A stretch of 64,000 nucleotides of DNA from Runella slithyformis DSM 19594 (GCF_000218895.1 NC_015703.1:3361001-3425000); one strand, 5' to 3'. Positions 24,450 through 33,818 are shown, numbered from the stretch's first letter. Numbers and translations: made by a program. Notes: generated by a model from the letters alone, not told the origin.

Positions 24450-25706
24450 ATGCTTCTCAACAAACGTCAATTTCTCCAATCGCTGACCGGGCTGGCGGCT
24501 TTGCCAAACACAGATATAGATGCGCTGCTTACTTCCATTGATTCACAAACACCCGAGGAAGTGGCTCAAAACGAGGCATTTTGGTCAGAATTGCGGAAAG
24601 GTTTTACGGTAACCAAAGACTTTATTCACCTCGAAAACGGCTATTATGTGCTGGCGTCCCATGACGTATTGGAGGCGTACATTCAGCACATTCGGGACAT
24701 TAATCTGATTTCGTCGTACTACATGCGGACGAGGCAGTTTGACGATAAATTGGCGGTGCGGAAACAACTGGCGGAATTGGTGGGGGCGTCGCACGAAGAA
24801 GTAGTCATTACCCGAAATACGACCGAATCCTTAGATACCATCATTTCGGGAATAGATTGGAAAGCGGGCGATGAAGCGATCATGGCGATGCAGGATTACG
24901 GTGCTATGGTGGATATGTTCAAACAGCAGGCGCGTCGTTACGGCATTGTCAATAAGATCATTTCCATTCCCAATCATCCTGCTTCCGACGAGGAAATTGT
25001 GGACCTGTATGCGCAGGCCATTACGCCCAAAACGCGGCTGCTGATGGTGTGTCATATCATTAATATTACGGGGCAAATTTTACCCGTTCAAAAAATCGCC
25101 GACATGGCCCATGCCAAGGGCGTGGAAGTCATGGTAGACGGCGCTCATGCCGTAGGTCATTTTGATTTCAGGATTCCCGATCTGCACTGCGATTATTACG
25201 GCAGCAGTTTGCACAAATGGTTGGGATGTCCGCTGGGTGCGGGTTTGTTGTACGTTAAAAAAGAAAAAATTAAGCAGATTTGGCCGCTGATTGGTGAAAC
25301 AGGCTATGCGGATGATGATATTCGTAAGCTGAACCATACGGGCACGCATCCCGTGCACACGGACTTGGCCCTGGCAGATGCGATCAAATTCCACCAAAAA
25401 ATCGGTATTCAGCGCAAGGAAGCACGGTTGCGCTACCTGCAAAGTTACTGGACCGCGCAGGTAAGAAACCATCCGGGCATTGTGGTCAATACGCCTGCCG
25501 ATCCCAAACGCCACGGTGCCATTGCCAACGTGGGTGTCACCAAACTCAAACCTGCCGACCTCGCCAAAACCCTCATGGATAAGTACAAAATCTGGACCGT
25601 CGCCATCGACTATGCCAACGTCCACGGCGTACGCGTGACCCCGCATTTGTTCACTACTACTGAGGAATTGGATACGTTTGTGAAGGCGTTGAAGGAATTG
25701 GCGTAA
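24450..25706 (+). CDS. PLP-dependent class V aminotransferase/epimerase-like enzyme
   Basis: 418 residues, fold-type I. MVDGAHAVGHFDF (about 228-240) gives the Asp that holds the PLP pyridine nitrogen, and YYGSSLHKWLGCPLG the Schiff-base lysine (K256). TRNTTESLDTI marks the phosphate-binding region. The best match by motif is the isopenicillin-N-epimerase/cysteine-desulphurase-like group; the substrate is unknown. The N-terminus (about 1-18, RQFLQSLTGLAALPN) resembles a Tat-like or secreted start without an RR pair, so location is unclear. Confidence 0.82.
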   Translation: MLLNKRQFLQSLTGLAALPNTDIDALLTSIDSQTPEEVAQNEAFWSELRKGFTVTKDFIHLENGYYVLASHDVLEAYIQHIRDINLISSYYMRTRQFDDKLAVRKQLAELVGASHEEVVITRNTTESLDTIISGIDWKAGDEAIMAMQDYGAMVDMFKQQARRYGIVNKIISIPNHPASDEEIVDLYAQAITPKTRLLMVCHIINITGQILPVQKIADMAHAKGVEVMVDGAHAVGHFDFRIPDLHCDYYGSSLHKWLGCPLGAGLLYVKKEKIKQIWPLIGETGYADDDIRKLNHTGTHPVHTDLALADAIKFHQKIGIQRKEARLRYLQSYWTAQVRNHPGIVVNTPADPKRHGAIANVGVTKLKPADLAKTLMDKYKIWTVAIDYANVHGVRVTPHLFTTTEELDTFVKALKELA

Positions 25707-25792
25707 ATAATGTAGATGGAGCGAGATAGTAGATTATCATTATAAAAGAGGGAGCGCTCTTTGAGGCAAAATCCTGACAGTCAATATTTTGG

Positions 25793-26185
25793 TTACATTT
25801 TGGTAGGATTAAGATAGTTTAATCCGGAAATACGACTGAAATCTTTGTCATTATCGGAGAGTAAAGTGATATCATGGGCAATCGCCGTGGCTGCAATAAT
25901 GGCATCGGGAAGCTTGATACTCATACCCTTCCTGATTTTAATGGTTCTATCAACGATATCTTCACTTAAAGCCAGTTCATTAATTTCGGCAATAAAGGCA
26001 CTGACATCTTTTAATTTGTTGCCTTTCAACTCTTTCCATGAAAGCAACTCTATTCGGTTGATGATAGAGATATATTGCTCGTTTATTGAAAGGTCAGCCA
26101 ATAGCTCAACTGCTTTGGCAGATAGACTGCCTTCAAAAAGTTTTGAGATAATATTGGTATCAATTAGATATCTGTTCGGTCCCAT
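25793..26185 (-). CDS. vapC: PIN-domain toxin (VapC-like)
   Basis: 130 residues. The four acidic residues of the PIN active site can be placed: YLIDTNIISK (D9), NRIELLSW (E46), KLPDAIIAATA (D95), and LLSDNDKDF (D113/D116). VapC proteins cut tRNA or rRNA. It overlaps its antitoxin by 22 nt, so translation is probably coupled. No damage is seen. Confidence 0.9.
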   Translation of the reverse strand: MGPNRYLIDTNIISKLFEGSLSAKAVELLADLSINEQYISIINRIELLSWKELKGNKLKDVSAFIAEINELALSEDIVDRTIKIRKGMSIKLPDAIIAATAIAHDITLLSDNDKDFSRISGLNYLNPTKM

Positions 26186-26403
26186 TCGTTACGGATGGTG
26201 TGAATATGTGTTTCTAATGATTGCTTTTCCTGTTTTGAGATATTGGCCCAAATCCCCGCAAAATCACCTAAAGTTCGCTTTGTCTTTGGAGGGGTGATTT
26301 CTTCTAAAACAGTCACTACAACTTTCGCGTGTTTTGGCAGCTGATTGGCGTCTTCCCATGTAATTTGTCCATTTTCAAGAACTCCTGTGAATGCCTGTAA
26401 CAT
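26164..26403 (-). CDS. vapB: VapB-like antitoxin
   Basis: 79 residues. The N-terminus (QAFTGVLENGQITWEDANQL, then PKHAKVVVTVLEE) is a SpoVT/AbrB- or Phd-like beta-rich DNA-binding region as in many Bacteroidota VapB proteins; the C-terminus (WANISKQEKQSLETHIHTIR) is the toxin-binding helix. It would repress the operon through the promoter at 26426-26433 and neutralise the adjacent VapC. Confidence 0.8.
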   Translation of the reverse strand: MLQAFTGVLENGQITWEDANQLPKHAKVVVTVLEEITPPKTKRTLGDFAGIWANISKQEKQSLETHIHTIRNEWDRTDI

Positions 26404-26425
26404 ATTTTTGTACGTTAAATTATTT

Positions 26426-26433
26426 CAAATCTA
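26426..26433 (-). promoter_or_regulatory. Bacteroidota -7 element of vapBC (TAGATTTG)
   Basis: TAnnTTTG on the minus strand, 22 nt before the vapB start. No -33 TTG at the usual distance. Confidence 0.4.
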
Positions 26434-26533
26434 CGCAGTTTTTACGGAAAAATTACGCCCTGTTTTCAAAGTATTAATGATTGACTGAATAAAAATCGCC
26501 CTCATTTTGATATACGAAGCCATACTTATAGCC

Positions 26534-28174
26534 CTACCTCACCTCAAAAAAATCCCCCTTTTTCCACGAAGGCCGCACGGGGTTTTGAGCGACCAGATAC
26601 CCGATCAGAAAATTGAGCTGGGCGTATTTGCGGCCCGCCGACCAGTAAAATATGCCACCGGCGAAGTTATCAGCCGTCTTATGGTACGTGGCTTCCCGCC
26701 ATTTTTTAACCGCTTCCAAAAGGCTGAAATTCGGTAAAGAGGCTTTGCTGCCGTACTTGACGTGCAGCGCCGGAATCCCCGCCCGAACAAAACTGTACTG
26801 GTCACTGCGCACAAAACGTCCCTCTTTGGGTTCCAAGTCGGGTTCGACGCCCAGTTTCAGGGCTTTGGCAGCTTGGTTTACTACCTCCTGAAGGCTGCTG
26901 TGTTCGGCTCCCAACGCTGAAATGGATTCTAACGGAGCAATGATGGTTGGCATGTCGGTATTGATGTCCGCGACCAACGAGGTTTTGGGTACCGTAGGAT
27001 GAGCGGCAAAATAGGCTGAGCCGAGCAGCCCCATTTCTTCGGCCGTGACGATGACAAACAGCACCGAACGCTTGGGTTTTTCCTTTAGACGTGTGTACAT
27101 GCGAGCCATTTCCAGCGCACAGGCTACGCCGGAGGCATTATCATGTGCTCCATTGTAAATAGAATCTCCGTCTACTGCCTTGCCGATGCCTAAATGGTCT
27201 AAATGCGCCGTGTGAACCACGTACTCATTTTTCAGTTCGGGATCGCTTCCTTCAATTTTGCCTATCAAGTTATAGCTGATAATGTCCTCATGATGAGTGG
27301 AATAACTTGATTGCAGTGTAGAGGTAAGGTTAGTACTCACGTTTTCGCCGCGCTCCATCCGTTGCCCGATCTTTTCGAAATCCAGCCCTTCGGCTTTCAG
27401 GAGGTCGCTCAGCATTTTGACGGAAATGGCCCCGGCGATCTGCAAAGGCAAACCACGGTGCGAAATAGAGCCGACCACTTTTCCCTGCTCGTCCATAGAG
27501 GCCGTTTGTCCGGCCGAAGTCATGGTCGTGGCTTGGCCTTTAAATTGTACGCTGTTGGTGAGGTAGTTACAGGTTAAAATTCCGATGGCGCCGTTTTTGA
27601 TGGCGTATTCCTGCGTGGTGGCGGCGTAGTTGAGGTGCAGTTTTATGTTGGCGGCCAGGCTGTCAGGAATTTTTTTCATAACCACCACGATTTTGCCCTT
27701 TACATCAATGTTCGTATAATCATTAAACCCCCTTTCCGGGCGGTCAAAACCCGCCCCGACAAATACCATCGGGGCCGAAATATCGACGGCCGTTTTTTCG
27801 GGATGCGGAAAGATCAGGTAATCGTTCCCGTATTCGAGCGTTTTCGTCTCGCCGCTTTTTAAATTCATGCGCATCGCGACTCCTTCTTTTTGCAGGACCG
27901 ACTTCCGTAAGATCACTTTTTGCGTATATTCTCCGTTTTCGCCTGCCGGCAGAAGTCCCATCGTGCTGAATTGGTGGCGTACATAATCGACGGCCAGTTG
28001 GTAGCCTTCTTTTCCGGGCATCCGTCCCTGTAATTTATCATCCGCCAAATACGCCACGTGGGCTTTTATGCGGTTGGAGTCAATTTGATTGAGGCTTTTT
28101 AGGAACTTTCGGTTGAGCGTTCCCTGGCAATGGACGAAAATCGGTAAAAGAAAAAGAAGCAACAGTTTTTTCAT
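26534..28174 (-). CDS. Secreted M28 family zinc peptidase
   Basis: 546 residues with a signal peptide (first about 17 residues). A protease-associated (PA) insert lies near 130-260 (KGKIVVVMKKIP). The M28 zinc core is then: HTAHLDHLG (first His), GAHDNASGVACALEMAR (bridging Asp), TAEEMGLLGS (catalytic and metal Glu pair), and DINTDMP (Asp). It resembles periplasmic or surface aminopeptidases/carboxypeptidases of the glutamate carboxypeptidase group. It probably feeds on extracellular peptides. Confidence 0.92.
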   Translation of the reverse strand: MKKLLLLFLLPIFVHCQGTLNRKFLKSLNQIDSNRIKAHVAYLADDKLQGRMPGKEGYQLAVDYVRHQFSTMGLLPAGENGEYTQKVILRKSVLQKEGVAMRMNLKSGETKTLEYGNDYLIFPHPEKTAVDISAPMVFVGAGFDRPERGFNDYTNIDVKGKIVVVMKKIPDSLAANIKLHLNYAATTQEYAIKNGAIGILTCNYLTNSVQFKGQATTMTSAGQTASMDEQGKVVGSISHRGLPLQIAGAISVKMLSDLLKAEGLDFEKIGQRMERGENVSTNLTSTLQSSYSTHHEDIISYNLIGKIEGSDPELKNEYVVHTAHLDHLGIGKAVDGDSIYNGAHDNASGVACALEMARMYTRLKEKPKRSVLFVIVTAEEMGLLGSAYFAAHPTVPKTSLVADINTDMPTIIAPLESISALGAEHSSLQEVVNQAAKALKLGVEPDLEPKEGRFVRSDQYSFVRAGIPALHVKYGSKASLPNFSLLEAVKKWREATYHKTADNFAGGIFYWSAGRKYAQLNFLIGYLVAQNPVRPSWKKGDFFEVR

Positions 28175-28237
28175 AGTTGGGGCGAGGTCGTAAAATACGG
28201 TTTTTAATTGGGTAGAGCCGGCAGTAGCAAGAGAGAA

Positions 28238-28843
28238 TCAACAATGTGTTAAAATAAAATTTTTGAGCGGCTCTAACTCTTCAGCCGAAAAATCCCATAG
28301 ATTTCGGTCATCAAAGAACCAATCTCCTCTATTTTTAAAGTTTTCATTTTGTTTATGACTTCTTTTAAACGAAGTGATGTAGCTGTATATTCTTGCTTTT
28401 CGGTTAGGGGTTACATATTCCTGATAATTTTCTATGGAATTTTCGAATTGAATATGGCAATCAATGACTCTTTTATGGCTATTTGCAACGATTTTCTCTA
28501 AAAGGGCCTCAAAATCCCCCTGTAACCGATGATTAGGTAAAAAAAATACCTCAAAATCTACGTTTAATTCCTGTTTTAATTCTTCGAGTTTCCTGCATTC
28601 TGATTCAAAGTTCCAGTTTTCAACATTCCATTCACCATCAGCGTCAATAATAACAAGGTTTTTATATCCGCTTCTGGTGGTGTCTTTGAACTGATTCTCA
28701 AAGGCTTTTAATTTTTCCTTTCCTCCGATTCCTATAAGTTCAGCTTCCAGATTCAGTAGTTTTAAGAGAAATTCAAAAAAACGATATTCATTGGTTTTCT
28801 TATCCTTTTCAGGAGGAGTGGTTTCAATATAAATTCTGTTCAT
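28238..28843 (-). CDS. DUF3226 TOPRIM-like protein, partner of the ATPase
   Basis: 201 residues. The acidic residue E7 (RIYIETTPPE), the DxD pair in NLVIIDADGEW (D67, D69) and the block FFLPNHRLQGDFEALLEK recall a TOPRIM fold as in the DUF3226 and OLD families. TOPRIM domains are metal-dependent nickase or nuclease domains. Four nucleotides separate its start from the stop of the upstream ATPase, so the two are translated together. No experimental function is known to me. AT-rich relative to neighbours. See the ATPase for the defence hypothesis. Confidence 0.7.
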   Translation of the reverse strand: MNRIYIETTPPEKDKKTNEYRFFEFLLKLLNLEAELIGIGGKEKLKAFENQFKDTTRSGYKNLVIIDADGEWNVENWNFESECRKLEELKQELNVDFEVFFLPNHRLQGDFEALLEKIVANSHKRVIDCHIQFENSIENYQEYVTPNRKARIYSYITSFKRSHKQNENFKNRGDWFFDDRNLWDFSAEELEPLKNFILTHC

Positions 28844-28847
28844 GGCT

Positions 28848-29882
28848 TTATCGAATCTCGTTCCCGTTTGAAATTAAAAAATCAAACTTCTCAAAATCAT
28901 ATTTGTAAGCCACTATTTCGTCGTTTACATAGCGTTTTAAATTGTAATATTTTATGTTAGACTGCATTGCCTTGTAGGCGTTTTCCTGAGCGGTTGCACT
29001 CAATGATTGCAATAATTCTTCGTTGTGAGTAGTGATAAACAGTTGAATACCAATTTCTTGAGATGCATTGATGAGCCCTCGCCAAAATTTAGGCATTGTA
29101 GAAAAATGCAGCCCATTTTCTACCTCGTCAATCATGACTATTCCACCTTTTCCTACACCATAAATGGATAGAATGACGCTTAAAATTCTGCGTAAACCAT
29201 CGCCGCTGATCTCAATGGGAATTAGTTTTGGAAAATTCTCTAAATCCAGCCAAATGCTGTTTTCAACAACTTTTATATCTCTAATGCGATTGTCGATTTG
29301 TTGAAGCAATTCAACTACTTTTGAGTCCTGTTTTTTTTTTATAATTTCAGACAGACTCCTAACTAAGTTGCCGTGCTCAAAAACCTTAAAAATCGGAAAA
29401 TTACAACGTAAAGACACTGAGGGGGCTTGTATAATATCGTCATAGGCGATTTCTCCGTCTTTAATTTTAGCCTTACTTACAATAGTTTCAGACAGGTTTT
29501 CTCCTTTTTGACTTTCTGATAACCCTGATTGTAAATGTTGAGTGCTTTCTTCATTGAAACTGCTTATGGTGCTTGTAAAGTGAATTTTTACGGTTCTATG
29601 ATAAGAGTTTTGATCGAAAATACCGTTGATAATCACTGTAGACTCCTCTTGCATGTTATAGAAAAAACCGGAAAAATCAGTATGGTTTTTTGATAAGCTT
29701 CTTAGAGCGTTTAATTGCTGCAATCCTCCTATTTGCCAGGCAATCAGTTGAAAAACAGCCTCTAATAAAGTGGTTTTTCCACAGTTGTTCTTGCCCGTGA
29801 AAATATTGATCTGGCCTAAGTCTTCGACTTTTAGGTTGGATATACTTCGGAAGTTTTGAACTTCTATAGTTTTTAAAAACAT
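28848..29882 (-). CDS. AAA/RecF-like ATPase (AAA_15/AAA_21 type), partner of DUF3226
   Basis: 344 residues. Walker A is GKNNCGKTT (30-38) after the family-typical VQNFRSISNL start. An ABC-signature-like SGDGLRR follows, then Walker B VMIDEVENGLH (about 250-260) and a switch His in FITTHNEELLQSL. Overall layout matches OLD/RecF-like SMC ATPases. Such ATPases paired with a separate TOPRIM-like protein occur in phage-defence systems such as PARIS (AriA with AriB) and in OLD-family nucleases. First gene of the two-gene unit; has its own promoter. Confidence 0.82.
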   Translation of the reverse strand: MFLKTIEVQNFRSISNLKVEDLGQINIFTGKNNCGKTTLLEAVFQLIAWQIGGLQQLNALRSLSKNHTDFSGFFYNMQEESTVIINGIFDQNSYHRTVKIHFTSTISSFNEESTQHLQSGLSESQKGENLSETIVSKAKIKDGEIAYDDIIQAPSVSLRCNFPIFKVFEHGNLVRSLSEIIKKKQDSKVVELLQQIDNRIRDIKVVENSIWLDLENFPKLIPIEISGDGLRRILSVILSIYGVGKGGIVMIDEVENGLHFSTMPKFWRGLINASQEIGIQLFITTHNEELLQSLSATAQENAYKAMQSNIKYYNLKRYVNDEIVAYKYDFEKFDFLISNGNEIR

Positions 29883-29902
29883 TTTTTCTCGGTGATTTTG
29901 AA

Positions 29903-29934
29903 CAAAATTAGAAAAATATCACAGAAGAGGCCAA
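29903..29934 (-). promoter_or_regulatory. Promoter of the ATPase-DUF3226 operon
   Basis: Minus-strand TTG (29932-29934), a 21-nt spacer, TAATTTTG (29903-29910). The ATPase start is 20 nt further. Confidence 0.6.
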
Positions 29935-30192
29935 ATAATGGAGTGGAGTGAACTGTTTCACCAAAATTATTTCTGAGGTATGTGTCTTTCAGGGTAATTA
30001 ATAATAGCAATAAGGTTTTCCTGTATTACTTTTATCTCATGAAAATCACTGCCTTAATGAACCTTCCCGCGGGATAATTTGCTACCTTTAGACTTGGGCG
30101 TTACGTACAATTCATGTACTTTGCGTAAGTGGCGAAGCAGAAGCGTCCTTTGGCGTTGGCTTCGCAATCAACCATTGTTTTATTGGATTCAG

Positions 30193-31527
30193 ATGAATTT
30201 TGAAGATTTTAACCTCAACCGCCAACTGCTCAACGCCATTGCCGATGCGGGCTATGAGGTACCGTCACCCATTCAGGAACAGGCCATTCCGCTGGTTTTG
30301 CAGGGACATGATGTATTGGGAATTGCCCAGACCGGCACCGGGAAAACCGCTGCGTACGTACTGCCCCTATTGATGCGTATCAAATATGCGCAGGGAATGC
30401 ATCCCCGGGCGCTTATTCTTGCCCCTACGCGCGAATTGGTCATGCAGATAGGCAAGGCCCTTGGTGAATTGGCCAAATATACCGACTTGCGGCACATCGC
30501 CATTTATGGCGGATTGGGCCCCAAAACTCAAATCGAAGCCCTGCAAAAAGGCGTTGATATTGTGGTAGCTACGCCGGGGCGTTTTTTGGACCTGTACCTG
30601 CGCGGCGAGATCGTGGTCAAGCAACTGACCACTCTTGTGATGGACGAAGCCGACAAGATGATGGACATGGGCTTCATGCCTCAAATCAACCGAATTTTAG
30701 AAGTAATTCCGCGCAAGCGACAAAACCTGCTGTTTTCGGCAACTTTTCCCGAAAAAGTGGAACGGCTTTCGGAAAACTTTCTGGAAGGTCCCATTCGCGT
30801 GGAAGTAACACCGCAGGCCACTACCGCCACGCGCGTACATCAGATCATCTACGAAGTTCCTAATTTCAGAACCAAGATAAATCTGCTGGAATTACTGGTA
30901 CAGGATGCCGCCATTTTTGAACGCGGGATGGTGTTTGTCCGTTCTCGTGAGAATGCCGAGAATATCTATAAATTCCTGAAACGGAAGGTCGTGACCGAAG
31001 ACGAAGTGCGGGTGATTCACGCCAATAAAGGCCAAAATACGCGTATTAACGCGATGGAGGCGTTTAAAGAAGGAAAAGTACGGATTCTGATCGCGACCGA
31101 CGTAGCCGCCCGGGGCATTGATGTGACGCAGGTTAGCCACGTGGTGAATTTTGATGTTCCGCTCATCTATGAAGATTATGTACACCGGATCGGTCGTACA
31201 GGGCGGGCCAATCAGGAGGGCAATGCCATCACCTTTGTGACCATTGCGGATGATTATCACATCGCAAAAATTGAAAAGATCATTCGGATGACCATCCCGC
31301 GCGAACCCTTGCCGGAAGCGCTGGAAGTGCCCGAAACGCCTTTCGAAGAGCAGCAGAATCTCTTGCGTGAGCTGGATGATCAGCGACGGAAAGACGACCC
31401 AACTTTTAAGGGTGCATTTCATGAAAAGAAAAACAAAAAAGTTGTACATTCGAAACCCAAAAATGAGAAGCCTCAGAAGAGGGGATCCGCACCATCAAGA
31501 AATTCGTTTAAGAAACGAAAAAAGTAA
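30193..31527 (+). CDS. DEAD-box ATP-dependent RNA helicase
   Basis: 444 residues from the ATG at 30193; the upstream in-frame stretch (from 30079) is not helicase-like. Motifs in order: Q motif (PSPIQEQAIP), I AQTGTGKT, Ia PTRELV, Ib TPGR, II DEAD (in VMDEADKMMD), III SAT, then FVRSRENAENIY, IV/V ATDVAARGID, VI HRIGRTGR. The basic Lys/Arg/Ser-rich tail (about 420-444) probably binds RNA. Typical of RhlE-like cold-adaptation helicases. Confidence 0.95.
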   Translation: MNFEDFNLNRQLLNAIADAGYEVPSPIQEQAIPLVLQGHDVLGIAQTGTGKTAAYVLPLLMRIKYAQGMHPRALILAPTRELVMQIGKALGELAKYTDLRHIAIYGGLGPKTQIEALQKGVDIVVATPGRFLDLYLRGEIVVKQLTTLVMDEADKMMDMGFMPQINRILEVIPRKRQNLLFSATFPEKVERLSENFLEGPIRVEVTPQATTATRVHQIIYEVPNFRTKINLLELLVQDAAIFERGMVFVRSRENAENIYKFLKRKVVTEDEVRVIHANKGQNTRINAMEAFKEGKVRILIATDVAARGIDVTQVSHVVNFDVPLIYEDYVHRIGRTGRANQEGNAITFVTIADDYHIAKIEKIIRMTIPREPLPEALEVPETPFEEQQNLLRELDDQRRKDDPTFKGAFHEKKNKKVVHSKPKNEKPQKRGSAPSRNSFKKRKK

Positions 31528-31590
31528 AATTGGCATAATAACCCATTGAAAGCATCGTTTTAATTAAGACGTTCTGATGAGTTGGTAGCG

Positions 31591-32361
31591 ATGAAAAAAA
31601 TACAGGTATTCAGTTATTTGGTGATCGGGTTGTGGATTGCGCTGGAAAGTAAAGCGCAGACAATGCAGTTTGTTACAAGCAGCCGTCCGGCAGATACAAG
31701 TAACAAAGCAAACGGTGCCTCTTCCGAAGCTACAGCGGTGAAAAACCTTCACCTCTTGCCGCTTTTTGGCGAAGCCGCCAAAAGTGTGGAGCAGATTGAA
31801 TTTGAAATTAATTTTCTCAACGATTGCGACCAGAATTTCGCCACTCGCAAAGAAGCGAGTGAGTTCTTTGCGGCGCGCGGTTGGGAATACCTGGATGAAG
31901 GCGACTTAGATACGGCCTGTTATCGTTTCAATCTGGCTTATTTGCTCAATCCGCAAAATGCCGATACGTTCTGGGGACTGGGTGTCGTGTGTTTTCAGCA
32001 GGGACACATCACTGATGCCGAACGTATGCTTCGCAAAGGCGCTGACCTTGATTCCACCAATGTGGGATTGCTGGTCGATCTGGCTACCGTCGATCTGATA
32101 CACTACAAAGAAAGCAGCGATAACTGGGAAATTCTGGAAGCGGAACAGATTCTTAACCGCGCTATCCGACTGGATTCCACCTTTGCCACAGCCTACCTCA
32201 AAAAATCCGTTCTTGAATACCATAAAGGAAACTATGACGCTTCGTGGGAAAACTTACATAAAACGCGTCTACTGGACGTTGAGTTGCTGGATTATGAATT
32301 TATGAAAGAACTTTTGGCTAAAAAATGTGACCCCTTGGGAATATTCAGTACGCAAAATTAA
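31591..32361 (+). CDS. Secreted tetratricopeptide-repeat protein
   Basis: 256 residues from the ATG at 31591 (TTG 9 bases upstream rejected). Signal peptide about 1-20 (ending ESKAQ). The rest is helical repeats with TPR pattern: AARGWEYLDEGDLDTACYRFN, LLNPQNADTFWGLGVVCFQQGHITDAERML, and LDSTFATAYLKKSVLEYHKGNYDASWENL. Several Cys residues stand out. It probably scaffolds a periplasmic or outer-membrane complex; partner unknown. A hairpin terminator follows 8 nt later. Confidence 0.78.
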   Translation: MKKIQVFSYLVIGLWIALESKAQTMQFVTSSRPADTSNKANGASSEATAVKNLHLLPLFGEAAKSVEQIEFEINFLNDCDQNFATRKEASEFFAARGWEYLDEGDLDTACYRFNLAYLLNPQNADTFWGLGVVCFQQGHITDAERMLRKGADLDSTNVGLLVDLATVDLIHYKESSDNWEILEAEQILNRAIRLDSTFATAYLKKSVLEYHKGNYDASWENLHKTRLLDVELLDYEFMKELLAKKCDPLGIFSTQN

Positions 32362-32369
32362 TGTTCTCT

Positions 32370-32410
32370 ACCTACCCGTCCGACGGTTCTAAACCGTCAG
32401 ACGGGTAGGT
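32370..32410 (+). terminator. Long hairpin after the TPR gene and before the GNAT gene
   Basis: A 19-bp stem with one mismatch (ACCTACCCGTCCGACGGTT, 32370-32388, with 32392-32410) and only a 3-nt loop. It lies 18 nt before the next start codon and has no T-run. Confidence 0.55.
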
Positions 32411-32427
32411 GTATGGGTATTTTAACC

Positions 32428-32832
32428 ATGATTCGCTCCATTACCGCAGCAGATACCTATCCTCTTCGCCACCGGGTCTTGTGGCCCGACAAACCCTTTG
32501 CATTTGTAAAAGTGCCGGAAGATGAAAGCGGTCTTCACTTCGGGTATTTTGTGGAAGAACAACTTGTGTCGGTCATTTCGCTGTTTGTTAATGCGCAAGG
32601 CATTGCCCGTTTTCGTAAATTTGCCACTCACCCTGACTTTCAGCGCAAAGGCTTGGGAAGCGCTTTGTTAAAAATCGTATTTGAACGCGCACTTGAACTC
32701 CGGGCTACCGCCATTTGGTGTGATGCACGACTGGAGGCCAAGCCTTTTTATGAACGCTTCGGCATGGTTCAGGAAGGGGAACTTTTCTATAAAGGGGAAA
32801 TTGCGTACGTAAAAATGACGCGAGTTTTCTGA
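32428..32832 (+). CDS. GNAT family acetyltransferase
   Basis: 134 residues from the ATG at 32428 (an ATG at 32413 is also in frame). The acetyl-CoA site is ATHPDFQRKGLGSALLKIV (the Q/RxxGxG/A motif), followed by ARLEAKPFYERFGM, the usual GNAT C-terminal strand-helix. The substrate is unknown. The preceding hairpin could attenuate its expression. Confidence 0.85.
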   Translation: MIRSITAADTYPLRHRVLWPDKPFAFVKVPEDESGLHFGYFVEEQLVSVISLFVNAQGIARFRKFATHPDFQRKGLGSALLKIVFERALELRATAIWCDARLEAKPFYERFGMVQEGELFYKGEIAYVKMTRVF

Positions 32833-33021
32833 CTTCTTTGCCTTATAATTCTCCATTTTCCTGCTTTTGGCACCTCCTTATTGCTCATCTTGGGGTGTTT
32901 TGGCCGTTGTTGCCCTTTCGACCGGATGAATGGGGAAATTTTTCTACAGTTTTCCATGGAATGCTTTTTTGATAATTCGCCCTACTGAAGCATTAACCCG
33001 TGCGTGAGCACTGTATAAACA

Positions 33022-33807
33022 ATGAATGGCGAATCTGCAAAACATGTTTTCTCCGAAAAAATAGATGATTGGTTATTGGGTTTTTATGATGCCTTTGAAT
33101 TCATGAAGTTGTTTTTCAAAGAGGCATTTTCCGGCAGCTTCGAGTTTACCGAATTTGTGAGGCAATGCTATTCCATTGGTTTAAAGTCGCTTCCGCTGAT
33201 TTCCCTGACGGGTTTTGTAACGGGGTATGTTTTTACCAAACAATCCCGACCCTCTCTGATGGAGTTTGGAGCTACCTCGTGGTTGCCTTCGCTGGTGACC
33301 ATTGCCATTGTAAGGGCGCTGGCACCGTTGGTGACGTCGCTGATCTGTTCGGGAAAGATCGGCTCGGGTATCGGGGCGGAATTGGGCTCCATGAAAGTGA
33401 CCGAGCAAATTGACGCCATGGAGGTCTCGGCCGTTAATCCGATTCGTTTTCTGGTGGTTACGCGCGTGGCGGCTGCAACCGTCACCATTCCTATTTTGTC
33501 TTTTTATTGCTCCATTTTGGCATTGGCCGGGGCGTTTTTGAACGTCACTACTAACGAAAATACCAACCTCGTTGCTTTTCTGGAACACGGTTTCGACAAC
33601 ATTATTTTTCTGGACATTATCACCGCGGTGGTCAAAGCGACTTCCTTTGGTTTTACCATTGGCATCATCGGCTCTTACAAAGGATTTAATGCGGCCAACG
33701 GTACGCAGGGCGTAGGGCAGGCCGCCAACTCGTCGGTGGTGTTATCCATGTTTCTGATTTTTCTGGAAGAGTTATTTATTGTTCAAGTGTCCAACTGGTT
33801 TCGTTAA
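33022..33807 (+). CDS. mlaE: MlaE-type phospholipid ABC transporter permease
   Basis: 261 residues with five to six hydrophobic segments. The family core is in SGKIGSGIGAELGSMKVTEQIDAMEVSAVNPIRFL (about 112-146). MlaE is the inner-membrane channel of the Mla system, which moves phospholipids between inner and outer membranes. It is the first gene of a three-gene operon with mlaF (11-nt gap) and mlaD (1-nt gap). The soluble MlaC-type carrier is not present here. Confidence 0.93.
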   Translation: MNGESAKHVFSEKIDDWLLGFYDAFEFMKLFFKEAFSGSFEFTEFVRQCYSIGLKSLPLISLTGFVTGYVFTKQSRPSLMEFGATSWLPSLVTIAIVRALAPLVTSLICSGKIGSGIGAELGSMKVTEQIDAMEVSAVNPIRFLVVTRVAAATVTIPILSFYCSILALAGAFLNVTTNENTNLVAFLEHGFDNIIFLDIITAVVKATSFGFTIGIIGSYKGFNAANGTQGVGQAANSSVVLSMFLIFLEELFIVQVSNWFR

Positions 33808-33818
33808 TATTATTCTTC

